From Lutraria lutraria (taxonomy: Eukaryota; Mollusca; Bivalvia; Venerida; Mactridae), in the NCBI GenBank assembly GCA_964023205.1, contig OZ026848.1:3772501-3836500 (forward strand): a DNA stretch of 64,000 nt, read 5' to 3'. The position numbers and the translations under genes are program-made. A model generated the notes under the pieces. That model had not been told where the DNA came from and did not search any database. It saw nothing but the letters and a program-made list of their open reading frames with translations. This document shows, one piece after another, positions 1-12,100 of the stretch. The stretch's first letter is position 1; the number at the start of each line of letters is the position of its first letter.

Positions 1-175
1 TGGAGCAAACTACTTCCACATTCTTTAAGCGATTGCAATGAAACTTGAAATATGTTATCACCATGAAGTGCATATTCATGCCCAGCAATTCACTCATTGC
101 AGAGTAGTGTCCCCTTAAACTTAGCCGTATAGTTCTTGAAATATAGTCACCTCTGGGACAGCTCTACTTTTATCC
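1..175 (+). repeat. Repeat R, 3' part
   Basis: 'gcaatgaaacttgaaatatg' and 'atcaccatgaagtg' are shared almost exactly with the R copy at 23486; the left end is cut by the window edge. Confidence 0.75.
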
Positions 176-730
176 AATGTAAGACTTTATTTCAAGAACT
201 TCACTTACAACAATGACATGCTTAAAATTGAATTTTGATAATATAGTAACCAAATTTATGTGAATGCAGCTTGAAATCCAATCTAATATTGTATCATAGA
301 CTTGTAAGTAATGCATATATATAACATCACAGACTTTCTGCTAGGACGATTGATTGGTAAATGTGTAGCTTTAATGCTTTTTCTCTGCTGTAAACTTTGT
401 GATTTCTATCCTATACATTAAGTTTTATACATAACTTGTTAGAATAAAGAATATATCCTCTCAGGAAAGGTTTGGTCTTAGTAATTCTGAGATGTTAACA
501 TTATTTGTTAACTTGAGATGTTGCATTAAATGTTTGCTAAGAATTTGATAACCAATGAGCATAAAATTTAAATGGCTGGTTGTATTTGAATCTTACTCAA
601 CATGAAGGGGTAGATAGCATCTTTACGGGGGAAAATATTTGACAATTCATGCACATCCTTCCAACATTTAATTTAATTACAACCTTAATGGTAAAAGACA
701 AAAAAAGCTTTTCTGCACGTTAGTTTATTA

Positions 731-960
731 TTATGCCCCCGTATCGATAGATCTGGGGCATATTGTTTTTGGCCTCTCTGTTTGTCTGTCTGTTTGTACC
801 AAACTTTAACCTTGCCTATAAAATCAAAACGTCTGCACCTACATCCATCAAACTTCATATGTAGGTTCCTCATGACAACCTCTACAGGACCTGTGCATTT
901 TCAGGTCAGTAGGTCAAAGGTAAAGGTACTGGGTCATTTTGTTTAAAAAAAAAGACATTT
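731..960 (+). repeat. Repeat R, TATGCCCCC-end copy
   Basis: Starts with the small hairpin TATGCCCCCGT...CTGGGGCATAT, then 'aaactttaaccttg' and 'ggtcagtaggtcaaagg'. Confidence 0.6.
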
Positions 961-3186
961 TTTTTAGGATACTACTCCTACATTTTTCATGGGATTTTGA
1001 TGAAACTTTCACAGACTTGTTTTTTAATTAAAACAATTTCGATAAGAAATAAATTTCAACCGATGGAACATTTTGTTACAGGGGGGAAATATACTTCTCT
1101 GACAGGGGAATGGGGCTGAATTAGGCCCTAAATCAGTTCTAAAAAACACTGGTATATCTGTGATGTCATAGAAGAATATACAAGGAGCCAGTTATCTGCT
1201 TTTATATAAATTAGCAAGGATGAAAATGTTATTCCAATTACAGTGCATGCAATTCTTATGAATAATTTAAAGGCATTGCAACACTGCATATTGATATTTA
1301 TAATCCCTCCCCCCCCCCCTTCTTTTCCTCGCCACATATGCTAACACACATTCACGACCTCCCTAACACTTGTGTACATGTCTTCAATGTTAGATGACAA
1401 CAGGTACTTGCTGTTTGTAGTTCAAATGTTGTTCATCAGTTTGTGGTAAAATTCAGTTGGTAGAGCCTTAAGTTTTACAATGTTCTCTCTGTTTATATGT
1501 ATAGATCTATATTTAGTGTATCAATAAATGTTTTCCCAAGTTATTTATGAAATGTGCTTTTCAGTAATGCACTATCGTTTTTAAGTGTATGCATCTGTAG
1601 TGTGTGTTTTAGCTTGTACTTTGTTGTATTTAGACTACAATATACTGTACATGATGTATGTATATGTTATACAGTATTCATGTTAGGGTGATATAGGTTT
1701 AATATAACTTACATATTATTGATGTGGTCAAGTCTTGTTTGAAGATGATGTGTAATTCTGAGAATATGTGACTTACGATATATAAGTAAATACCTATTCT
1801 ATATTCTATTAATGATACTGTTCTGTTTAATGGATTGGCTATATTATGTGATAGTGTTAATATTTGGTCTATTAACATATATATGACAGTGTTCATCCTA
1901 TTGTCAGTGCTAAGAATGATATTAAAATTGTGAATGTGCCATATATTGATTTTGCTTCATTTGTAGTTTATGACTTTCTACGAGTGCTGTTACACTCTGT
2001 TTATATTTTTGTTACTCTTAGCTTGAAGTCTAGTTGTTAATGAATGTTGTCAGGTTACTTTTAATAATATGAATTCTAGGAGCATCTTATGACTGTTTGT
2101 TTGGTTGTGAACTTTTGCTACCCTAAAAGTGTCTTTACTTGGTCTTGCCAGTAATGAAATACAAATCTGTGTTCATGGTCAGTTGGACATAATTTGTCAG
2201 CCTAAAATTGGTTTGATGTTTACAGTCATGTACTACATAGATTGTTAAACTGGCCTAAATCCTGAACTACTTAACACTGGTACTCTCGATCAGCATTATC
2301 TTGGTAACAAAAAATTATCTTTTAAATTTTACTTGTTTACTTTCATCTCTGTACATTTTGATGCAACGTTTGTTTACTCCTGTTGAAGTTGCATGCAGCA
2401 TTATGTTTTTTTTTGCTTTATAATTATGGAAAAATTATCAAATTAACGTTGATTCATATCCTAGTAGATTAAGTTAAATTTTTGGCAACAGTATCATAGT
2501 TCAACACAATCCAATTAACATTCTTTACTTCACCGAAACAATATTTCCCCAGTTTGTTCATATTACAAGACAAGTAAGTTTCCAGTCCCATGACTCATTA
2601 TTACAGTTCTTACTGTATAGAGAAAATGACTAGTTTCAGTACATTTAGTCTAAATTAGAGCTTCCATGATTCTTAATGCATCACTCTGCATATTCACATA
2701 ATGTGTATGTATCGGGTCTTTCTTTCGAAGGTCATCATTGTTTTTTGCATCTTTGCCATCACAGCATTTTATTGTAAATCAATGATCGAAGTAGTGGATA
2801 ATTTTCTTATGAATTTTCATGATTCTTTTTGTAATGGTTTGAACTATTCATTGCAGAAAAATTCTTATTCCCAAATGTGTCATTGGCTTTAATGTTTTGT
2901 TTGTTTTCATGCTGAGTTAAAATTCTGAATGAAATAAAAGCCATGGATGATGATTTTATATCTGGAGAATATCCTCAAGATGTTCTAACATACACATGCC
3001 TTGGGCACAAATGCTTTTATTAAGCCTTTAATAATTAATAACTTTTTTCTGTGAGTGATCGTAATGCAAGTAGGTAGTGACTGGCTGATACTTACAATGT
3101 AGCATATTTTGACCACTATAAGCTTGCCCTTACATTGTGACTAATATTTGTAATATTGATCAGTGGTGATTATTGTATTTTTTCAG
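961..3186. other. Upstream flank or 5' intron of TLK, no gene seen
   Basis: AT-rich with a C-run near 1308. The first TLK coding exon begins with an acceptor at 3186, so some of this is likely intron after an unseen 5' UTR exon. Confidence 0.4.
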
Positions 3187-3193
3187 TTACACT

Positions 3194-6100
3194 ATGGACA
3201 ATGTAAACCTGGTTGGTGGACTGGATCCAAGAAAACAGGAATTACTAGAAGCCAGGTTTTATGGAAGAGTAAGTACTCTTGAGTCTGACTTTAATGGTCA
3301 CCTGTATATATATGTATATAACTTGCTGCCGTGATTAATGGCCATGTGTCAATAATGGTCGCCTGTTAATAGTCGCCACATGTTAATAATGGTCGCCTGT
3401 GAATAGGAGCCACTTGTTAATAATGGTCGCCTGTGAATAGGAGCCACTTGTTGATCGAGGTTGCCTGTGAGTAATGGCCACAGAATTATAATGTTAACCT
3501 TTGAAAAATGGCCATGTCTGTTTTATGTATACTCACTATACTGGTTAATAATGACCACTTGTCAGTAATGGCCACATGTTTATAATGTTAACCTGTGAAT
3601 ATTGGCCACCTATGAATAATGGTCACATATGAACAATGCCACATTTGAATTAATGGTCAATGGCATTATATGAATTAATGGTCACCTATGAATAATATCC
3701 CCATGTCAATAATGGCCATCATTTAAATATCTTTACCAGGTGTCACACTGTAGCCTACATACATTGATATGATGGCCCAAATTCCTCTGAGTAGGACCTT
3801 TTTTGTACCGTGGACGTTGTTATTTTTCTGATATAGTATGCAAGATTTTGTATGGTTATATATTTAAATCAGAGGACAAAATACCTTGAAATGTTATCAG
3901 TCAGTATCCCCAGAAAATCCTACATTGAAGTATCCTATGGATAGCCTCATCTTTGAGGTGGTTGTATAAAAGCTATTAATGACATAAAATTGAAAGATAT
4001 TCAGTATTAACCTTAAATGCAGTGTGGTCTCACACCATCTGGCTAGAGTGTACTATATTTAGCTGCCATTGTCATAACATATATGTTTATTACACATAAT
4101 ATATTTATGTGACCCGGTGAAGTTGTTGTTTTGATGAAATTCATATTCTAAAATGTAGACATTATCTAGATCACCATTATTGTGATGTCTTGGTTGTTTT
4201 GGTGTGAAGCTAAATAATTAATAGTTACGAAGAAGTTCATTAAGAACCAGTCACCTCCATGTTGAAATGTTTATGGTCTCTGACTAGTACTTAATTACTA
4301 TTACTCACTGTACTTCGAGTTTGAACATCATTTGGGACTGGTCAAGTTTCACATGTTAGGAAGCCGTCCTGCTAGCTTACAGATGGTTGATGGTTTCAAG
4401 GTTGTTTTTTTACCTTCTATAACAGAGACTTAATATTACAGACCCCTTCCCAACTGAAAATTTCTTTAAAATCACACAGTTTTTCAAAAACCAAACTTAA
4501 CCAGCTGTTTATATTTTCCAAATCAGCAATTTTAGCGATAATTCTTCCCAAAATCAACTTGCTAAGGCCTCATCCCAAATGAAGAGAGAAAAAGCCTGGG
4601 AATATACTGTAACAAAGTCAGAAAAGTTGCCACATGGCCTTGACTGTTGGTATGACATTAGTCCACTAAGAAAAATTGGAATTCATGACCTTGAACTTGG
4701 ACTTTTAGACCTTTACTACATTCGGTCATAAAAAGTTTAGTTTTAGTGGTACTTGAGACTGACTTGGATTGCTTTGTCAGAGATGAGCAATACTTAAGAT
4801 ACTGAGGTTGTGAGTTCAAGCACACAAGGGTTTCCAACTCTGAATATCTCTTGCTGGGAAATTGTTGCAGGATTAAGTGAAATTTTCTAAATCGCAAGTT
4901 GATGGATTGTGACATGTCCATCTATTCTTACCATTAAAGTCAGTGTGGGGAATCCACGTGACTTGGTGACGTCACAATGTTATCGTTACAAGCGCGTTTT
5001 CTGTCAATTAAACTAGGAAAACATCACGTAAGTGCATTATTTTTCGTTTTCTTCTGAACTGGAGGTAGCCCTTTATCTAAGGAGTTGCAACAGTTATGTG
5101 GCTTTAGAAGAAAATGAAAAATAATGCACTTATGTGATGTTTTCCTAGTTCGAATGACAGAAAATGCGCTTGTAACGATAACATTGTGTCGTCACTAGGT
5201 CACTTGGGTGGATTCCCCACACTGAAATAGTCCATTCTTTCTCAAGTTAAAGTCTCTTTACACATAACATCCACACAAAGGAGAAAGTGCTGAATATGAA
5301 TATTACCTTAATGTAGGTATTGCATAATAATTTTTGCATTGAATGCAAAAAGGCTATTGAAATTGATACAAAAACGCATGAATTAATACGTCATCTCAGC
5401 TAACAATTCTATCAACATCAGTTAAAGTATAATGATAATATTATATATTATAATGCAACTAATAATTGAAAACTTTACCCGGATGTATGTGTAAGCAGGC
5501 ATTGAAAATGAGCAATTAACCAATATAATATGCAAGGTTCTTTGGCGACAGGCTGCGGCTAGCACAAAAACTGACTTTAGCGTGGGCTGATCTTAAATTG
5601 TTGATGTGCAGAATGATTGAATCAAATAATGATTATTCTGGCCTGTTTATGCCATTTTTGGGTCCGGTATTCTCTACTGATCTCATGGTAAAAAAGTATC
5701 TATTTTTCCTCACTGAGAGAAAACTTTCCCCGTAATTAGAAAAACATTGTTTCACATTGCAAAATTCTCCCATCAAAGGGACTGATACCTGGTCCCCAAA
5801 ACAATGAAAAAGGGGTTGATATTGATAAATGATCGAATGGCTGGATTCCTGGAAACTTTACCAATTACATGAAATTCTAACACATTGTTAACTCTAAACT
5901 GGGTTCAAATTGTATTGATTTAGTATTGTCATAGCAACCCCAAACTGTTTTTTTTTTATGATCTAACATTAGTTTAAGTAACATTATTTGAAAGCTGTTA
6001 CAGAGAGCTTTAAAGAACACTTTAAATATCCAAGATATATTATATAGAAAAAAAGTTATGGCATTTTGAAGATGTAAAAAATGACGCTCGGCATTAGAAT

Positions 6101-9100
6101 ATTTCCCTATTAAACATATAGAAAGCCTAACGCTTATCACGGAACTCTTCGTCAACATTTTTTAAAAGAAAATTGTGTATTTTTTTTGTTTCTGCACATA
6201 TTTTCATGAAACATGACATCCTGAAGTAATTTTGCATGCTGAATTCATTTTTGCTATTGCTTTTTACATAGCACAACTATTTAATAAAATATTTAAGTAA
6301 GATGACACAATATTTTTATGTATTTTTCATAAATATTTTCAGCTTTACGGATTTACAACTTTTGTGTCGGTTTTCAGTCTTTCATATTGCTTTACATCAA
6401 TTTCCCTTCCAATTGAAATGTATGTCAGCTAGAAGTATCACTAAGACAACAGTGATTCTATGTTTGAAAAAATGATAGAAGAATCATTTTTATTGATTAT
6501 AAAAATAGCAACAACAAAAATTAATCAAAATATTTATTCAACAAGTTATCATAAATAATATGTATTGTCATGTCATTCATAAAAGATTGTTATCATTTCA
6601 TGTTCTATATAATCACAGATGGTTGTAAATTAAAATAAACAATATCACATCACAGCTTTGAATTGAAATTAATTAATCACTAATCAATTAAGATTAAAAA
6701 TACTCTGTCTTATACATTTCAAAAAGTTTATTAATGTGATGGTATTCTCCAAAATACCATTGTCTTCCCGAATTGATGCATTCAGGGATCAGTCCTTTCT
6801 TTAGCACAAACTGTTTCTCAACTTGTTGAATGTCTTTGGTGTTTGGCCATTGAAATGTCCCTGCTTTTTTGCATGGAAACATAAAGTTTACAACTGCTCT
6901 GTTCTCTGATATTACTTTATCAACAACACCAGGATACCAGTTATCCTGATACGCAACTATTAAATATTCATTTTCAATAAAACTATCACTGGCATCAGGG
7001 AGTTCTTTATCAATTTGATGCAATACAGAATAATCTTCTTCAACATCTTCATCATTAATCCTGTTTACCCTTCGTTGTTTTTTCTTTTGTTTTTCAAATG
7101 CGTTTTTGTATACATCCATAGAGACATTTTTTTCTTCTTCTCTATGGCGTTTTCTCATTGCTCTCCCACCGGCACGGGCATTTTTCATTAATTGACTTTG
7201 GTCGCCTTCTTTCAATTGTTCTATCCATTCAAACAAATTTTCCCGATTTCTTTTAAGCAACTGCACAGATGTGTGGTGGTGAAAAGAGGCATTTGGACGA
7301 CGTCTTTGACTGTTATCCAAATCACCAAAATGATGTTCACACCCTAAATTGGTATTGTGGGCAAATTTCGTCCTTTCTAAATTTTGAAAAGTTGGTGCTT
7401 CACTAAATTGTCCACTTAAAAAGTCCTCTAATTGTTTCTGGACAGTTCTTAGCATTGCTGATGACATTGTTTTCAGTGTATCTTTCAAGAAGTCAGTGGC
7501 TTTGAGGTTTTTAATAATTTTTACAAACTTTTCCTGATGGGGGATTTCAACATTCTCTGACAGGCACCATTTTGTGTCTTTATCACTAAAATTTAGAAGT
7601 TTTTCAGGATTCTTTTCCGACACTTTCAGTACACTTTCAAGGTTTTTGATAACTGGTGCTAGAGAAAGATAAGGAACTGAACTTTCAGTCACTAACCACC
7701 AGTATGGACCAGTTATTTGTATGTACATGACAGTTAACGCTGCAAGCATTTCCTCAACACATTTGCTCTGCAGATCTGCTTTTACAGCTTGAATTTTCTT
7801 GTTATTGTTTTGGACCGAGTGGAGCACTTTCAGGAATTCCTCTCGATGGTGTAAGATTTCTGCTGCTGTCTGGAAGAGTCCGTTGAAGCGATTATCTTTG
7901 TAGTTGCCGATGACAGATCTAAAAAGACGAAATGAATAAAATATATGCATTTTTTAACAATTTTCTTTTATAATGGGGATTGGCAGTCGGTTCATTCAAG
8001 TTTTCCTGGACTGCATTCTAACCAGTACTTAATTATCAGAACCTGTCGCAAAGATCACAGGTTACAAGTCCAGAGCACTAAGGCTGTGATGGCATGTTTA
8101 ATAATTGTTTCCTAATTGATATTATTTTATACATATATGTGTGTTTATTCAAATGCAAACGGTTTAATTTAAATCAATCTTCGTCATTAATATAAAATTT
8201 TCATAAGATAGTATATTAAATTCAATCAATTCATACATATTACAGAAGACTCAGAATAGAAAAGCAGTAGGCTAAGTTTAATTAAGAAGGCTGGGTTATT
8301 GAGTAGCAGGCGATATTGCCTGCTTCCGGAACTTCTGAAGATATTACCTTATGCCGTTAGCAGCACAATGGGCTTCCCAGGCATCTCTCAAACCAAGATA
8401 ATCACCAACAGGACCAAAGATGTCAGAAGTAGTTTTGGCAACTCTTTCAATTACTGTTTCTCTCTTGTACCATGTTTTGAACATTGGAAGGGCATCTCTA
8501 CCAATTGGTCCTTGTTTTTTCTCCAATTCTTTTTCCACAATTTTCATGTCTGAACAAATGTATCTATGAAACCCTAGCAATACATGGGCCATACAATGGA
8601 AATTTAGTACATCTTCAATTTCATCAGTGTCATTTTTAAGTGTTTCATAACGCCAGGATGCAAGCAGTTTGTTGGCAAGCTTTTCATTAGAAGCACGGTC
8701 ACTCATTGTGAAGGATAGTTTTTGTAGTGAACGTCTGGTAAAATCATCATTTGAGGTGGCTTCAGAATTTTCAAAAGTCGCAGCAAGTTCATTGAAATGT
8801 GACTTTGTTACATCAGTGATGGCATCTGCTGTTTCTCTAGCTACTTTTGTGAATCCTAAACTCATAATTTCACCCGAATCTAATGTGACTGAGGTATCTA
8901 AAATGTGTTGTTTTTTTCTAGATGTGCCGTCACGACTTACACCAAAATGTGAGCAAGAGTCAATCTTGTCAGCTATCATAACTTTAGTCAAGTATTGGCC
9001 TTCATCAACAATATTTTGAGTAGTTGATTCACTTGGTAGATCTGTTTTTTCAAGTTTGCATTTAAACAAATGTTTAGAAACTGCTTCAATAGCTTTCGAA

Positions 9101-12100
9101 ATCTTTGCTACACCAATTTCAAGACTGAAGAGTGACATCACACAAAGACGCATGTCCATATTAAAGTAACCAGTTTCATCTTTAGTTTTAATACTAATGT
9201 TTTCAATACTGTCTCTCAGAATTTCATTTTCAATAAGAACACTATCAATTTCCTTTTCTTTCTTCTTTAAAACGTTCGTTATGTCATCAATTTTCTCTCT
9301 GTTTTTAATTCTCTTCATTGCTGAACGGTAATAACTGTTAAGTTTCTGAGCTTTAAGTTTCTTTTTTGTTTCATTTTCACTAGCTTTGACAAATGTTTTC
9401 ATTGAATCAGAGTTGCTTTTTAATGCTAACACATGTTCATTCAATTCAGAGTTCCTTCTTTCAAGTTGATCTACTTTTTTAGTCAATTCAATGTTTGATT
9501 TTTTGGTTTCAAGCAAGATTTTCCTTTTTGTTGCAGCTGCTTCGTCACGTTTTGTAACATTTCTTACAGAAAAATGGCCTTTTAAAGTTTTTAATTGAAC
9601 AATTTTCTCTCTTTCAGTGTCAACCAGCTTTTGTAAATGTCTCAATTCTTTCTGTTTCTTTGAAATCTCATACTTCAAAATATTTACTGGTTTCCTCATT
9701 TCACTGACAATACCTTGGTTGATACTAGATTGAGAATTTTCAACAATATGAAGTTTTGTTCCTTGTACAGAATGATTACTAGGGGTTGGGGCATCACTAG
9801 GGGTTGGGGCATCTTGTGTCTCTATCACGGAATGATCACTAGGGGTTGGGGCGTCACTTGGGGTTGGGGCATCTTGTGTCTCTATCACAGAATAATCACT
9901 AGGGGTTGGGGCATCTTGTGTCTCTATCACGGAATGATTACTAGGGATTGGGGTATCTTGTGTCTCTATCACAGAATGATCACTAGGGGTTGGGGCGTCA
10001 CTTGGGGTTGGGGCATCTTGTGTCTCTATCACGGAATAATCACTAGGGGTTGGGGCGTCACTTGGGGTTGGGGCATCTTGTGTCTCTATCACGGAATGAT
10101 CACTAGGGGTTGGGGCGTCACTTGGGGTTGGGGCATCTTGTGTCTCTATCACAGAATGATCACTAGGGGTTGGGGCGTCACTTGGGGTTGGGGCATCTTG
10201 TGTCTCTATCACAGAATGATCACTAGGGGTTGGGGCGTCACTTGGGGTTGGGGCATCTTGTGTCTCTATCACAGAATGATCACTAGGGGTTGGGATGTCA
10301 CTTGGGGTTGGGGCATCTTGTGTCTCTATCACAGAATGATCACTAGGGATTGGGGCATCACTTGGGGTTGGGGCATCTTGTGTCTCTATCACGGAATGAT
10401 TACTAGGAGTTTGGGCATCTTGTGTCTCTATCACAGAATGAGCACTAGGGATTGGGGCATCTTGTGTCTCTTTCACGGAATAATCACTAGGGGTTGGGGC
10501 ATCTTGTGTCACTATCACGGAATGATCACTAGGGGTGGGGGCATCAGTAGGGGTTTGGGCATCTTGTGTCTCTATCACAGAATTTTCACTCAGGACTGGG
10601 GCTTGTGAATTTATAACAAATGGTTTGGTGTAGAAATCAACATTATTTTTCTTTTTCTTTTGCTTTTTCTCTGCTGCAACTGTTCTTGAGATCCTGCTCT
10701 CTAATGTTTTTAGGCTGCATTTTCTAAATTGCTCCACGAATATCGTCTGAAGCCACAAAGCAACCGTTTTGAGTGGTTGTTTGATTCTTTTCCCGTAATG
10801 GAATAGCTCCAGAACAAGACCATTGACTACTTGATTATTTCTCCCAAAACTGATACAGTCAGTATTTTGTAGGTCACTTGGTGTCACCTGCAATGCCTCA
10901 CAATAAGGCCCTATGGACTGCATCTTGAAATCTGAAATATTAACAAACATAAACCATGATAAATATGAGTTATCTGTTGATTTATAAAATATCGTCCGAA
11001 AGTTAGTCTTATCCGAACATATGCTACTTGACAGGTGCACTTTTCATGCCCGGTAAATGGATCTCGAAATAATGCTTCGATCCAACGTCAATATGCAACA
11101 TAATCGTTTTAATCAAATCTAGAAATGCATTTTCATTATGGAACTCGATGATTGTTCAACATAAAACAAGAAAACGTGACGAAAATACTTATAAAAAGAA
11201 CGAAAAAGTTTCAATGAAATGGCTACGTGATTATAAATCGCACCCGCAGCTCTAGTTTTCCCTAAGTATTTACATGTTAAAAAGTTTAAAAGCATACAAT
11301 AATAATTAAGACAGCAAATATAGTGTTTATAAAACAAAATACATACGGGTTTAAACTTCGATGGTGTGTATTTGAAGCGTCTCGCTATTTTTTTTACTGT
11401 ATCGATACATGACGATTCTTCAAAAATGGCGGACTGTTGTTTTGAAAATTCACACGCGCGTGGCGGGTGACCTCCTGACCTTTGAACTTGTATGGCTTTG
11501 TCAATTCTTCGTCAATTTTCAATTTATATACATCATTTTAAAGATAATTAAATGCAGATTGTAAATATGTATGCCGCATTTGTATAAGTTCTGGTATAAG
11601 CGAATTATAATTCGTTGACTTCGAACTTTTTTTGCGAACTCATTTTTCGTCGTAGGAAGAAGCGGCAAACGACATATTAATGAGCCTTCCAAGCTTTGTT
11701 TAGATCACGTGATTTTATTTGCATAAGTAAATAAACCCCGAGGCAGTGCATGATCAAAGTCATATACCGTCACGAAACTACGTCCATGAAGCGTGGTTAA
11801 GCGCCCCAGAGTTAATTACCCAATAAACAATAGATTGATAAAAGATTAAACATCGATTATTTAACTTAATATAATTATAAAAACATCATATGAAAGGTAT
11901 TTTTATAAGCTTTTGAAATATATCAATCTTAGGAAAATTTGATTTAGATTAATTGTTTAAATTGTATAAAAGGATTAGGTACATCTCTTATCTCCCTACA
12001 ATCTAGGTTTATTCTAGTTAGTATATAAGCTTGTTTGGGGTTGCTAATTGTCAAGGTGTTACTTAAGTTATTATCAGAGTTGGACACGTAGTTTCATGAC

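Noticed and set aside
5877..6158. 93-residue minus-strand open frame between MITE M3 and the nested gene
   Set aside because: It is AT-rich with no recognisable domain and no convincing splice link to the nested gene.
9766..10590. CRISPR-like array
   Set aside because: Units are contiguous with no unique spacers, are coding on the minus strand, and the window is eukaryotic.
9715..10608. 297-residue + strand open frame ([12 protein letters not shown] repeats)
   Set aside because: It is the antisense shadow of the in-frame 60-bp repeat array. Array periodicity keeps all strands open, and there is no start context or family similarity.
10924..11040. N-terminal extension of the nested gene to 11040
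   Set aside because: The frame there opens on GTG, not ATG, and an acceptor-like site (atatttcag before 10931) separates it from the supported coding sequence.
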